Assembly (NCBI RefSeq): GCF_003697845.1
Contig: NZ_RDQE01000005.1
Span: 62,001-126,000 of the forward strand
Direction of reading: 5' to 3'
From: Halobellus captivus
Lineage (GTDB): Archaea > Halobacteriota > Halobacteria > Halobacteriales > Haloferacaceae
Length of the DNA: 64,000 nucleotides
The notes beneath the pieces were generated by a model. The model was not told the origin of the DNA. It saw only the letters and a list, made by a program, of their open reading frames with translations, and did not search any database. Positions within the stretch are counted from its first letter, which is position 1, and every line of letters begins with the position of its first letter. Shown here one piece after another: positions 39,324-48,920 of this stretch. The position numbers and the translations under genes are program-made.

Positions 39324-41648
39324 CTACTGCGGGCTCGGACTGGAGGGCCCGGAGACGCCCTGGTCCTTGAGCGCCGAGCCGGTGATCGACTTGAGCCGGG
39401 AGACGAGCGAGTCCTTCTCGGCTTCGCCCTCCAGCGCGATGTCGAGCACCTCGCTGATGTGGCTCACCGGGATGACCTCGATCATGTCCTCGTACTCCTC
39501 CTCGATCATCACGTCCTGCTCGTTCGCCTGCGGGATGATCACCCGAGTACAGCCGGCCTTCGCGGCCGCCTCGATCTTGTGGGTGACGCCGCCGACCGGA
39601 AGCACGTCGCCGCGGACCGAAAGCGAGCCGGTCATCGCGAGGCTCTGGTCGACGCCGACGTTCTCCAGCGCGCTGATCACCGCGGTCGCGACGGTGATCG
39701 ACGCGCTGTCCCCGTCGACGCCCTGCTGGCCCGCCTGGACGAACTGGATGTGGATGTCCATCTCCGAGATGTTCTCGTCGGAGAACTTCTTGATGATCGC
39801 CGAGACGTTCGAGACCGACTCCTGGGCCATCTCCTTCAGCTGACCCGTGGCGATGACCTCGCCCGGCCCCTGCGAGGGCGCGACCTCGGCCATCACCGGG
39901 AGCATGATCCCGGAGTCCTCGCCCATCACGGCGAGGCCGTTGACGCGGCCGACGACGTAGCCGTCGGAGACCTGGAGCTCGTAGTCCTTCCGGCGCTCGA
40001 TGAAGTCGTCGGCGAGCTGCTGTTCGATGGAGCGGGACCGCCCTTTGGCCTGTAACACGTGCTCGCGGGTGGTGAAGTCGGCGTCCTCGCCGCGGGCGAT
40101 GTCGCCGGCGACCCGGACGAGCCCGCCGAGGTTCCGGAAGTGAAGCGTCAGGTGTCCCTTCCGGCCGGAGCGCCGCTTCGCCTCGAGGATGACCTCCTCG
40201 ATCGCCTCGGCCGTGAACTCCGGCAGACGGCCGTCCTTCGTGACCTCCTGGGCGATGAAGCGCACGTACTGCCGGCGCATCTTCGGGGTGTCCTCGATGG
40301 TGTCCTCCATGTACACCTCGTAGCCGTACCCCTTGATACGGCTCCGCAGCGCCGGGTGCATGTTCTCCATCGCGTCGAGGTTCCCGGCCGCGATCATGAC
40401 GAAGTCCGTCGGGACGGGCTCCGTCTGGACCATCGCGCCCGAGGAGCGCTCGGACTGGCCCGTGATCGAGAACTCGCCCTCCTGGATCGCCGTCATGAGG
40501 TGCTGCTGTGAGCGGATGTCGAGCGTGTTGATCTCGTCGATGAACAGCACGCCCTTGTTCGCCTTGTGGATCGCGCCGGCCTCGACGCGGTCGTGGCTCG
40601 GCGTCTCCATCCCGCCGGACTGGAACGGGTCGTGCCGGACGTCGCCGAGCAGCGCGCCGGCGTGTGCGCCCGTCGAGTCACGGAACGGCGCGGACTTCGT
40701 GTCCGCGTTGTTCACGAGCAGGTTCGGGATCATCGCGTCGGAGCCGCGGTTGAGATAGCGGAAGACGAGGTAGACGACCCCGGCGGCGATGATGCCGACG
40801 AGGATCTGGCCGACGATGATTAGCGCGTAGCCCAGCACGACGGCGATGATGATCCACATGAGGAGCGACCGCATCTGGTTGCGCTTGCGGGCCTCCTCCT
40901 TGTGTGCGTCGACGATCTGTTCGCCCTTGCCGGCCGGGACGGTCCGGACCTTCGGCTTGTTGCCGTCGTCGGGGTTGTGGTACACCAGGACGTCCTGGAG
41001 CTCCTCCTTGGGGAGGAGCTCGGACATCGCCTTCGCGAGCATCGACTTCCCGGTCCCGGGCGAGCCGATCATCATCACGTGACGGCGCTGTTTGGCCGCC
41101 TTGATGATCACGTCGCGGGCGTGCTCCTGGCCGATCACCTGGTCGACGAGCCGGTCGGGGATGGATATCTCCGCGGTGGTGTCGATCTTGAGTCCCCCGA
41201 GCAGGTCGTCCTCGTCGGGGTCCTCATCGATCTCCGCACCCTCGACCTCGACGGTGCTCCCGAGGTCGTCTATCCCGCCGTCTTCGGAGTCGATCCCCCC
41301 GTCGCCGGGAACGATCGCCTGGTCGTCCTCGCGGTCACCGTTCTCGAGATCGCCCTTTCCGAGGTCGTCGTTCTCGAGGTCGTCGTTCTCGAGATCGTCC
41401 TCGGGTTCGCTCCCGTCGGCCGGGTCGTCTCCCGTGACCGGAGCGACCTCGGGCTCTCGGAACCCGTCGTCGATGGGTTCCGTGTGGTCCGCCTCGTCTC
41501 CGGAGCGGCCCCGACGCTCCTCGTCGGGGGCGTCCTCGCCGTTCCCGGACGGACTTCGGACGTCCTCGCCCGCCCCGTCGGGCGCGGAGTCGTCGGGGGG
41601 CGCGGCGTCCTCCTCCGGCGGGTCGTTCGTGTCCTTCTCGTTGCTCAT
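39324..41648 (-). CDS. lon: Membrane-anchored ATP-dependent protease LonB
   Basis: 774 residues. An acidic ~140-residue N-terminal extension precedes the AAA+ domain: GSPGTGKSMLAKAM (Walker A, ~200), two membrane helices within MWIIIAVVLGYALIIVGQIL and GIIAAGVVYLVFRYL (~265-303), and GVLFIDEINTLD (Walker B). The protease domain has GDSASITVATAVISAL with catalytic Ser (~650) and GGVTHKIEAAAKAG with the Lys (~692). Archaeal LonB is inserted in the membrane and degrades membrane and soluble proteins; in Haloferax it is essential and controls carotenoid synthesis. Single gene, divergent from nadM. Confidence 0.97.
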   Translation of the reverse strand: MSNEKDTNDPPEEDAAPPDDSAPDGAGEDVRSPSGNGEDAPDEERRGRSGDEADHTEPIDDGFREPEVAPVTGDDPADGSEPEDDLENDDLENDDLGKGDLENGDREDDQAIVPGDGGIDSEDGGIDDLGSTVEVEGAEIDEDPDEDDLLGGLKIDTTAEISIPDRLVDQVIGQEHARDVIIKAAKQRRHVMMIGSPGTGKSMLAKAMSELLPKEELQDVLVYHNPDDGNKPKVRTVPAGKGEQIVDAHKEEARKRNQMRSLLMWIIIAVVLGYALIIVGQILVGIIAAGVVYLVFRYLNRGSDAMIPNLLVNNADTKSAPFRDSTGAHAGALLGDVRHDPFQSGGMETPSHDRVEAGAIHKANKGVLFIDEINTLDIRSQQHLMTAIQEGEFSITGQSERSSGAMVQTEPVPTDFVMIAAGNLDAMENMHPALRSRIKGYGYEVYMEDTIEDTPKMRRQYVRFIAQEVTKDGRLPEFTAEAIEEVILEAKRRSGRKGHLTLHFRNLGGLVRVAGDIARGEDADFTTREHVLQAKGRSRSIEQQLADDFIERRKDYELQVSDGYVVGRVNGLAVMGEDSGIMLPVMAEVAPSQGPGEVIATGQLKEMAQESVSNVSAIIKKFSDENISEMDIHIQFVQAGQQGVDGDSASITVATAVISALENVGVDQSLAMTGSLSVRGDVLPVGGVTHKIEAAAKAGCTRVIIPQANEQDVMIEEEYEDMIEVIPVSHISEVLDIALEGEAEKDSLVSRLKSITGSALKDQGVSGPSSPSPQ

Positions 41649-41816
41649 AGAATCGGTATCCGTTATCGGGACGGAAGGGTCGGCTACTGATATACTTTCT
41701 CCCCGCGACCATCGCTCCCCAACGCGTTAGACCGCCGATATCGGCATATAACGCCCGTATACGTCGGCGTTCCGGTCCCACGAGGTTTATAAATCCAGCC
41801 GTCGCATCGTGTATCC

Positions 41817-42335
41817 ATGCGGGGCTTTTACATCGGGCGGTACCAGCCGTTTCACGACGGCCACCGACACATGGTCGAGGAGATAGCCGAGGAGGTCGAC
41901 GAGCTGGTGTTGGGGATCGGTTCCGCCGGCGACTCGCACACGACCCGCAACCCGTTCACCGCGGGAGAGCGCGTGATGATGGTCACGAAGGCCGTCGAGG
42001 ACCTCGACGTCACCACCTACGTCGTCCCCATCGAGGACCTCGACCGAAACTCGGTGTGGGTGAGCCACGTCCGGAGCATGACCCCGCGGTTCGACGTGGC
42101 GTACTCGAACAACCCGCTCGTCGTCCGGCTCTTCGAGGAGGCCGGCGTCGAGGTCAAGGGATCGCCGATGTTCCGGCGGGAGGTCCTCGAGGGCGCGGAG
42201 CTCCGCGAGCGAATGGTCCGCGGCCGCGACTGGGTCGAACTCGTCCCCGAGGCCGTCGTCGAAGTGATAGAGGAAGTGGACGGCGTCGAGCGGATCCGAC
42301 GCATCGCCGAGACCGACGCGACGGGTGGCGAGTGA
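41817..42335 (+). CDS. nadM: Nicotinamide-nucleotide adenylyltransferase (archaeal NadM)
   Basis: 172 residues, beginning MRGFYIGRYQPFHDGHRHMV; GRYQPFHDGH is the nucleotidyltransferase HxGH-type motif. IGSAGDSHTTRNPFTAGER follows, and the ISTTR-like site is DSHTTRN. It makes NAD from NMN and ATP in the cytoplasm. The ATG lies about 170 bases from the lonB start; the stop overlaps the GTG of the next gene, implying coupling. Confidence 0.95.
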   Translation: MRGFYIGRYQPFHDGHRHMVEEIAEEVDELVLGIGSAGDSHTTRNPFTAGERVMMVTKAVEDLDVTTYVVPIEDLDRNSVWVSHVRSMTPRFDVAYSNNPLVVRLFEEAGVEVKGSPMFRREVLEGAELRERMVRGRDWVELVPEAVVEVIEEVDGVERIRRIAETDATGGE

Positions 42336-43282
42336 CTCGGACCGCCCCGGGGAGGTTCCCCCTCACGCTCGCGTCCGACTTCGGCTCGCCGTATCCGGCG
42401 GCGATGAAGGGCGTCGTCCGTCGACGGAGCGACGCCGAGATACTCGACGTGGATCACGATCTCCCGCGGGGAGATCCCCTGGCGGCCGCCTTCTGGCTAC
42501 GGTTCGTCCTCCCGGAGTTCCCGCCGGCGGTCCACTGTGCCGTCGTCGACCCGGGCGTCGGGACCGACCGCGCCGCGCTCGCCGTTCGCGCCGGGGCACA
42601 CGCGATCGTCGCTCCCGACAACGGGCTCGCGCTGCCGCCGGCGCGGGCGCTGGCCGCCGCCGGAGGGAACGGGGACGGTGAGACCGAGGAGGATGGGAGG
42701 GACGACGGGGACGTCGACGTGTACCGGATCGACGGCTTCGACCCGGCGAGTTCGACGTTCCACGGGCGCGACGTCTTCGCGCCCGCGGCCGCGGACCTCC
42801 GGGAGACGATCGTCGACGAACTCGACGGGTCGGACGCGTCGACCGTCACCGCCCGGACGGTCCGTCGGACCCTCGACGACGCCGACTGGTTGGACCGAAC
42901 GGACGACTACGTCGACGTCGAGATCCCCGAACCGACGATCCGGAAGGGCGAGGAGGGCGACGGAGCCGCCACGGATACCGATCTCGACGTGGAGCCCGTC
43001 GCCATCGAGGGGGAGGTGGTCGTCGAGGGAGAAGTGGTCGTCGTCGACGACTTCGGGAACGCGATCACCAACGTTCCCGGAGAGTACGTTCGCGGTCGCG
43101 AGCGGGTAAGCGTGAACGGCGAGTCGGTCCCGATCGGCGAGACGTTCGCGGACGTGCCCGTCGGCGACCGGCTCGTCACGGTGGGGAGCCACGGCTACGT
43201 CGAGTGCGACGTCAACGACGGCCGGGGGTCGGAGGCGTTCGGGCTCTCGCCCCGTGACGCGGTCGCGTTCGAGTTCGAGTAG
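42332..43282 (+). CDS. SAM hydroxide adenosyltransferase (DUF62 family)
   Basis: 316 residues from GTG 42332, overlapping the nadM stop by four bases. The N-terminus has TLASDFGSPYPAAMKGVV (the catalytic Asp of the fluorinase/chlorinase fold), VVDPGVGTDRAAL and IVAPDNGLALP, then FHGRDVFAPAAA with the family His. The C-terminal beta-domain has VVVDDFGNAITNVP. The enzyme splits S-adenosylmethionine with water to adenosine and methionine. An acidic insert (~residues 108-125) is halophile-specific. Coupling with nadM is widespread in haloarchaea as I recall. Confidence 0.9.
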   Translation: MTRTAPGRFPLTLASDFGSPYPAAMKGVVRRRSDAEILDVDHDLPRGDPLAAAFWLRFVLPEFPPAVHCAVVDPGVGTDRAALAVRAGAHAIVAPDNGLALPPARALAAAGGNGDGETEEDGRDDGDVDVYRIDGFDPASSTFHGRDVFAPAAADLRETIVDELDGSDASTVTARTVRRTLDDADWLDRTDDYVDVEIPEPTIRKGEEGDGAATDTDLDVEPVAIEGEVVVEGEVVVVDDFGNAITNVPGEYVRGRERVSVNGESVPIGETFADVPVGDRLVTVGSHGYVECDVNDGRGSEAFGLSPRDAVAFEFE

Positions 43283-43318
43283 GCACCATCGGGCCGATGA
43301 ACCGGCGGACGAAGCGAC

Positions 43319-43786
43319 CTACAGTTCGACGCCCGAGGGGATCAGGCTCTCGCTCCGGAGGAGGTTCCCCTCGTGGTCGTACACGAGGAACGTCTCCTTG
43401 TCGTAGCTCACGAGCCGATCGCCGTCGAGGTCGATGTCGACGCGGTAGCGCGCGTCGTCGCCGTCCCCGGCGTCGACGGACTCTCGCGCGGCGCGGATGA
43501 ACGGGAGGACGTCGTCGGCGGTCTCGTTGAGTTCGAGGACGAAGTCGCCCGTGAACCGGTTCGTCACGCCCACGACGCCCTCGGCGGTGCCGACCTCGAG
43601 CGGCTCGCGGAGCCGGAAGGCCACGTCGATCTCGTCCGCGGAGAGCAGGTCGCCGTCCGCGTTCGAGAGCCGGTCGCGTAGCAGTCCCTCCGGTCCGTGA
43701 AAGTCGATGCGGACCCGCGGGGTCGTCGGCTCGCCGGCGTCGTCCCCGACGCCCTCGACGGTCAACTCGAAGTAGTCACGCCGCAT
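43319..43786 (-). CDS. Haloarchaeal conserved protein (DUF5793-like)
   Basis: 155 residues, acidic and beta-rich: MRRDYFELTVEGVGDDAGEP, PRVRIDFHGPEGLLRDRLSN and VVGVTNRFTGDFVLELNETA. There is no catalytic motif or membrane segment. The pattern matches a family I recall as DUF5793, restricted to haloarchaea; function unknown. It converges on the SAM hydroxide adenosyltransferase gene and stands back to back with the pilus-type ATPase. Confidence 0.7.
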   Translation of the reverse strand: MRRDYFELTVEGVGDDAGEPTTPRVRIDFHGPEGLLRDRLSNADGDLLSADEIDVAFRLREPLEVGTAEGVVGVTNRFTGDFVLELNETADDVLPFIRAARESVDAGDGDDARYRVDIDLDGDRLVSYDKETFLVYDHEGNLLRSESLIPSGVEL

Positions 43787-43952
43787 TTCCTGTCCGACAC
43801 TTAGCGGTCATGCCGTATCAACGTAACGGGCGCTTCCCGGTGCGTAGCACGGGCCGACGGACCCCGCTCGGCGACCGCGAACCGCCGAACTCGTCGCTGA
43901 TAATCGACGGGTGCGTTTTAAACCGCGGCACCGTGTATACGGGGACGAGAGA

Positions 43953-45647
43953 ATGGCGGGGGACGCTCGCGCGGAGGAGTTCGGGGACGCAGTCGAGGCG
44001 TTCCGGCAGCGACTCCGGCGCACGTGGGAGATGCTCCAGGGGTCGGAGCTCGCGGTTCGTCCGTTCAGGCCGGGCGAGGACGGCCCGCTCGCCTCGTTCA
44101 CCGTGCCGCCGGACGAGCGCGAGGTCGACCGCTACTGGGTGAACGCGCCGTACGCGTACGTCGTGATCACCTACGAAGAGATCGAGAGCGAACATCGCTA
44201 CTACGCGGTCGAACCCGACCTCGACGGCTTCGAGCGTGACCTGCTCGACCGCGTCGCCGACGACATCCGGGACCCCCTCCTCTACCGCGAGGGAACCGGT
44301 CGAACCGACGAGGAGACGCTCCGGACGGAGCTCGAGTCGTTGCTCGAGGGATACGGCGTCGACGCGGGAATGGACACGTTCCACTCGCTCGCGTACTACC
44401 TCTACCGCGACTTCCGCGGGTTCGGGAAGGTCGACCCCCTCCTGAACGACGACCACATCGAGGACGTCTCCTGTGACGGGTACGACCTCCCGATCTTCGT
44501 CTATCACGACGAGTACACCGACATCGAGACGAACGTCTCGTTCCCGAAGTCGGAGCTCGACAACTACGTCATCCGGCTCGCCCAGCAGTCCGGCCGGCAC
44601 GTCTCCGTCGGCGACCCGATGGTGGAGACCACGCTCCCGGACGGGTCTCGCGCCGAACTCGCGCTCGGCGAGGAGGTGACGCCGCGCGGGTCGGCGTTCA
44701 CCATCCGCCAGTACGCCGACGAGCCGTTCACCCCGATCGACCTCGTCGAGTACGGGACGTTCTCGATCGAGCAGATGGCGTACTTCTGGCTCTGTATCGA
44801 GCACAACAAGAGCCTCATCTTCGCGGGCGGGACCGCCTCCGGGAAGACCACCTCGATGAACGCGGTCTCGATGTTCATCCCGCCGCGGGCGAAGGTGCTG
44901 TCGATCGAGGACACCCGCGAGCTCTCCTTGTACCACGACAACTGGCTCTCATCGGTCACCCGCGAGCGACGCTACGAGGGGACCGACATCGACATGTACG
45001 ACCTGCTTCGGTCGGCGCTCCGACACCGTCCGGAGTACATCATCGTCGGCGAGGTCCGCGGCGAGGAGGCGATCACGCTGTTCCAGGCGATGAACACGGG
45101 ACACACCACGTTCTCGACGATGCACGCCGACTCGATCGAGACCGTGATCAACCGGCTCGAGAACGAGCCGATCAACGTTCCACGCGCGATGGTCCAGTCG
45201 CTCGACATGCTCTCGGTCCAGACGCTGACGCGCTCGGAGGACCAGCGGGTTCGGCGGGCGAAGACGATCGGCGAGATCGGCGGGATCGACCAGCGAACCG
45301 GCGAGCTCGACTACTCCTCCGCGTTCGAGTGGCGCGCGGGGACCGACGAGTTCCGCCGCAACGACTCGATACTTCTCGAGGAGATACAGACGGAACGGGG
45401 CTGGAACCGGTCCGAGCTGCTTCGGGAGGTCGACCGGCGCGAGCGGTTCCTCGAACTGCTCTCCCGGCTCGGCGTGAACGGATACAAGCGGTTCACGGCG
45501 CTCGTCAACGAGTACTACGCGGACGCCGATCGGGTGATGGAACGACTCGAGGAACGGGCGGACGTCGCCGACGGAGACGGCGAGGGGCCCGATCTCTCCG
45601 ACGGAGACGGCGAGGGCCCCGATCGAGACGGGATCGGCGACGGATGA
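43953..45647 (+). CDS. Type II/IV secretion-system ATPase (archaeal pilus/flagellum PilB type)
   Basis: 564 residues from ATG 43953 (MAGDARAEEFGDAVEAF). The ATPase core has LIFAGGTASGKTTSMNAVSM (Walker A, ~290), KVLSIEDTRELSLYH (Asp box), PEYIIVGEVRGEEAITLFQAMNTGHTTFSTMHADS (Walker B and His box, described by key residues), and LDMLSVQTLT. An acidic repeat (DVADGDGEGPDLSDGDGEGPD) ends it. It powers assembly of type IV pilus-like filaments from the cytoplasmic face. The stop overlaps the start of the TadC-type membrane gene. Confidence 0.92.
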   Translation: MAGDARAEEFGDAVEAFRQRLRRTWEMLQGSELAVRPFRPGEDGPLASFTVPPDEREVDRYWVNAPYAYVVITYEEIESEHRYYAVEPDLDGFERDLLDRVADDIRDPLLYREGTGRTDEETLRTELESLLEGYGVDAGMDTFHSLAYYLYRDFRGFGKVDPLLNDDHIEDVSCDGYDLPIFVYHDEYTDIETNVSFPKSELDNYVIRLAQQSGRHVSVGDPMVETTLPDGSRAELALGEEVTPRGSAFTIRQYADEPFTPIDLVEYGTFSIEQMAYFWLCIEHNKSLIFAGGTASGKTTSMNAVSMFIPPRAKVLSIEDTRELSLYHDNWLSSVTRERRYEGTDIDMYDLLRSALRHRPEYIIVGEVRGEEAITLFQAMNTGHTTFSTMHADSIETVINRLENEPINVPRAMVQSLDMLSVQTLTRSEDQRVRRAKTIGEIGGIDQRTGELDYSSAFEWRAGTDEFRRNDSILLEEIQTERGWNRSELLREVDRRERFLELLSRLGVNGYKRFTALVNEYYADADRVMERLEERADVADGDGEGPDLSDGDGEGPDRDGIGDG

Positions 45648-47788
45648 TCGCGTATCTCCCGCTCGTCGTCGCCGTCGCCTGTTGTCTCGCGCTCGCGGCG
45701 TCACGGGCGTCTCCGAAGGCAGATCTGGTGGTCACTAGACTGGCGCTGTCGCTCTTCGGCGACTACGTCGCCGGGCGGGACCGCAGACGGCGCGAACGCG
45801 ACCTGATGCGCGCCGCGCACGTCGGCGGAACCCATCGGGAGTACGCCTCACGAACCCTGCTGTACGCCGGCGTTCTCGGGGTCGCCGGCAGCGTGAGCGG
45901 CGTGTACCTCGCCGCCGCGGCCCTGACCGCGCTCGAGGTCGGCGGCGACGGCCTGAGCGAACTCCTCCCGGCCCAGCTGTCCTTCCTGGCCGGGGTGACG
46001 CGGCTGACGGAGGTCGGCCTCCCCGGGCTGTTCGTCCTCCTCGTGGTCGCGTCGGCGACCGTGGGCGCGGCGCTCGCGGTCGGTGCGTACTACGCCCGCT
46101 GGATGCTGTTGAGCCAGCGGGCGACCGCCCGCGCCGCGAGGATCGACGCAACCCTCCCGCGGACCGTGGCGTTCGTGTACGCGCTCTCGCGGTCGGGAAT
46201 GGCGTTCCCCCGGGTGATGGATACGCTCGCCGAGAACGAGGCGGTGTACGGCGAAGCCGCCACGGAGCTGTCGGTCGCGGTCCGCGAGATGAACGCGTTC
46301 GGAACCGACGTGTTGACCGCGCTCCGACACACCGCGCGGCGGACGCCGAGCGACGACCTCTCCGAGTTCGCCGAGAACCTCGCGTCGGTCCTCGGAACCG
46401 GTCGGTCGCTGTCGGCGTTCCTCAACGACCAGTACGAGCGGTACCAGGAGGAGGCGGAGACCAAACAGGAGCAGTACCTCGAGCTGCTCTCGACGTTCGC
46501 GGAGGCGTACGTCACGACCCTCGTCGCCGGCCCGCTGTTCTTCATCACCATCCTCGTCGTGATCGGGCTCGTCTTAGAGGACACGCTCCCGCTCCTGCGC
46601 GTCGTCGTCTACGTCGCGATCCCGCTTGCGACGTTCGGATTCGCGGTGTACGTCGACAGCATCACGCAGGGGATCGGCGGCACCGAGCAGGTTCGGACGT
46701 CCGAGACGCCGCACGGTCGCGGTGCCGGTCACGGCGGCGATCGCGACGACCGATCCTCGAGCAGGTCCGCGGCGACGGCGGCGTCCACCCGTTCGGACGG
46801 GGGGATCGTCTCCGACGGGTGGCAGGCGAGCCGCGAGCGGCTCCGAGCCTACGACCGGTTCCGCTCGGTCCGGGCGTGGGCGAACTCGCCGGTCGAACAC
46901 GTCCTGCGGTCGCCCGAGGCCGTCCTCGCCGTCGCCGTTCCGGTCGCGATCCTCGGGGTCATCGCGGCCGTCCATCCGCTGTCCCCCGGGAGTCCGACCG
47001 AGTTCGTCGCACGGATCGACGCACCGATCGTGGCCGCGTCCGCGTTCGTCCTCGCGACCTATGCCGTCGTCTACGAGGTCAGAAAACGCCGAGTACGCCG
47101 GATCGAGGGGGCGATACCCGACTTCCTCGATCGGCTCGCCAGCGTCAACGAGGCGGGGACCTCCGTCGTGGCGAGCATCCGCCGCGTGGCCGGAACGGAC
47201 CTCGAAGCGCTGACGGTCGACCTAGAGCGCACCCGCCGGGACATGGACTGGGGTGCCGACGTGACCTCGGCGCTCCACCGCATGGAACGGCGGGTCGCCT
47301 CGCCGATGACGTCGCGGGCGGTCGTGCTCGTGACGAACGCGATGCATGCGAGCGGCGACGTCGCGCCGGTGCTCCGGATCGCGGCCGACGAGGCGCGGGC
47401 GACGTGGACGCTCCGGCGCGAGCGGCGGCAAGTGATGTTGACGTACCTCATCGTCATCTACATCTCGTTTCTGGTGTTCCTCGGCGTGATCGCCGCGCTC
47501 TCGGTGTCGTTCATCCCCGCGGTCGAGGGGGCGTCGGTCTCGGGGGCGGCCACGGGGTCCGGAACCGGCGTCGGAGCGGGAGCCGGCGGCGGGATCGCGG
47601 CCGGCCTCGGCGACATCGACGCGGACGCCTACGAGCGCCTGTTCTTCCACTCGGCGGCGATCCAGGCGCTGTGTTCGGGGATCGTCGCCGGCCAGCTCGG
47701 CGAAGGCTCCGCCCGGGACGGCGCGAAACACGCCGCGATCCTCCTCGTTCTCACGCTCGTCGCCTTCGCGGCGATGGGGAGTCCGTGA
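45644..47788 (+). CDS. Pilus-assembly membrane protein (TadC/PilC type, two T2SSF domains)
   Basis: 714 residues, starting MIAYLPLVVAVACCLALAAS and overlapping the ATPase gene by ATGA. Two T2SSF domains occur: the first with PRTVAFVYALSRSGMAFPRVM and LGTGRSLSAFLNDQYERYQEE, the second with IEGAIPDFLDRLASVNEAG and APVLRIAADEARATWTLRRE, each flanked by membrane helices (about nine in all). A Gly-rich loop and two C-terminal helices end the protein. It is the membrane platform for the neighbouring ATPase. No pilin gene was recognised nearby. Confidence 0.88.
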   Translation: MIAYLPLVVAVACCLALAASRASPKADLVVTRLALSLFGDYVAGRDRRRRERDLMRAAHVGGTHREYASRTLLYAGVLGVAGSVSGVYLAAAALTALEVGGDGLSELLPAQLSFLAGVTRLTEVGLPGLFVLLVVASATVGAALAVGAYYARWMLLSQRATARAARIDATLPRTVAFVYALSRSGMAFPRVMDTLAENEAVYGEAATELSVAVREMNAFGTDVLTALRHTARRTPSDDLSEFAENLASVLGTGRSLSAFLNDQYERYQEEAETKQEQYLELLSTFAEAYVTTLVAGPLFFITILVVIGLVLEDTLPLLRVVVYVAIPLATFGFAVYVDSITQGIGGTEQVRTSETPHGRGAGHGGDRDDRSSSRSAATAASTRSDGGIVSDGWQASRERLRAYDRFRSVRAWANSPVEHVLRSPEAVLAVAVPVAILGVIAAVHPLSPGSPTEFVARIDAPIVAASAFVLATYAVVYEVRKRRVRRIEGAIPDFLDRLASVNEAGTSVVASIRRVAGTDLEALTVDLERTRRDMDWGADVTSALHRMERRVASPMTSRAVVLVTNAMHASGDVAPVLRIAADEARATWTLRRERRQVMLTYLIVIYISFLVFLGVIAALSVSFIPAVEGASVSGAATGSGTGVGAGAGGGIAAGLGDIDADAYERLFFHSAAIQALCSGIVAGQLGEGSARDGAKHAAILLVLTLVAFAAMGSP

Positions 47789-47870
47789 GCGAGAGGAGAT
47801 CGGAGACTTCCGAAGCCGACTGCGGTACCGAGGACATCGGAGCTATATTCCTCGCGCTCGACCGACGAGT

Positions 47871-48509
47871 ATGGACCCGCAGTCGACGTACGACCGGATC
47901 GCCGGGCACTTCTCGAAGACGCGGGAGTACGCCTGGCCGGAGGTCGAGGCGTTCCTCGAGGGACGGACCGGCGACCGTGCGCTCGACGTCGGCTGCGGGA
48001 ACGGACGCCACACCGAACTCCTGGCCGATCACGCGCCGGTCACGGTCGGCGTCGACCTCAGTCGAGGGCTGCTCCGGGAGGCGGGTCGTCGGGCGCGCGA
48101 CCGGGGGTTCGACGATCGGGCGACGTTCGTCCACGGCGACGCCGCGGCCCTCCCGATCGGGGCGGACGCGGTCGATCTGGCGGTGTACGTCGCCACGCTG
48201 CACCACCTCTCGCCGCGATCCGAGCGAGTCCGGAGCCTGAACGAACTCGCTCGGGTCCTCAGGTCGGACGGCGTCGCGCTCGTGAGCGCGTGGAGCACCG
48301 CTCACGACGGGTTCGACCGCGAGGAGGGGTTCGACACGACCGTCGACTGGACGCTCCCCGGCGGCGAGACGGTCCCGCGGTACTTCCACATATACGACCC
48401 AGAGGAGTTCGCCGCGGACCTCGCCGAGAGCGACCTGGTCGCCGTCGACGTCGAGGTCTCGAGCGGGAACTGCTACGGAACCGTCCGAGCGCCGGATCCG
48501 GTCGCGTGA
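47871..48509 (+). CDS. Class I SAM-dependent methyltransferase, Trm9-like
   Basis: 212 residues. It begins MDPQSTYDRIAGHFSKTREYAWPEV, then ALDVGCGNGRHTELLADHAP (SAM motif I, ~40), GDAAALPIGADAVDLAVYVATLHHL (motifs II-III) and YFHIYDPEEFAADL towards the end. The YDxIAxHFxxTRxxxWPxV start and the HHL and RYFH patterns fit Trm9/ABH8-type tRNA wobble-uridine methyltransferases. The tRNA substrate is inferred from the family. Single gene 82 bases after the pilus pair. Confidence 0.82.
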   Translation: MDPQSTYDRIAGHFSKTREYAWPEVEAFLEGRTGDRALDVGCGNGRHTELLADHAPVTVGVDLSRGLLREAGRRARDRGFDDRATFVHGDAAALPIGADAVDLAVYVATLHHLSPRSERVRSLNELARVLRSDGVALVSAWSTAHDGFDREEGFDTTVDWTLPGGETVPRYFHIYDPEEFAADLAESDLVAVDVEVSSGNCYGTVRAPDPVA

Positions 48510-48616
48510 GGCGTCGTTCAGGTCGCAGAAGGCGTCCTTCAGGCTCACGGAAGGCGTCGCTCGGGACGTCCGTCGAAGCGTCGGAAAACGGGATCGGAGA
48601 TCCGACCCGGTTCGGA

Positions 48617-48907
48617 TCAGTCGGCCGGCACTTCCTTCCGCGTCGTCGTTTCCTCCGGCATCGGCGTCACGAGCCTGTAGGCCGCGTACAGGCCGAGCAC
48701 GGCGATACCGGCGAGGACGAGCCCCGTCCGGAGCGTCGGGTCGACGAGCGGAGTCGCGACGACCTCGCCGGCGTCGTTGGTTATCGGGACCGGGCTGTAG
48801 GGTTGGCCGGCGAGGATCTCGACCACGCCGAGCACGACGATCCCCGTGAGCATCAGTCCGGCACTCAGTGCCATCGCCGCCCTGTCGATGATGTCTGGTT
48901 CGGTCAT
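48617..48907 (-). CDS. Small two-helix membrane protein beside DoxX
   Basis: 96 residues with two hydrophobic segments: AALSAGLMLTGIVVLGVVEILA-type (residues ~10-32) and LVLAGIAVLGLYAAYRLV (~63-82), joined by a loop with PITNDAGEVVATPLVDPT. No catalytic motif. It lies 14 bases after the DoxX gene and is probably co-transcribed; a small subunit of a DoxD/DoxX-type quinone-linked complex is possible but unproven. Confidence 0.65.
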   Translation of the reverse strand: MTEPDIIDRAAMALSAGLMLTGIVVLGVVEILAGQPYSPVPITNDAGEVVATPLVDPTLRTGLVLAGIAVLGLYAAYRLVTPMPEETTTRKEVPAD

Positions 48908-48920
48908 TGGATGTCACCTC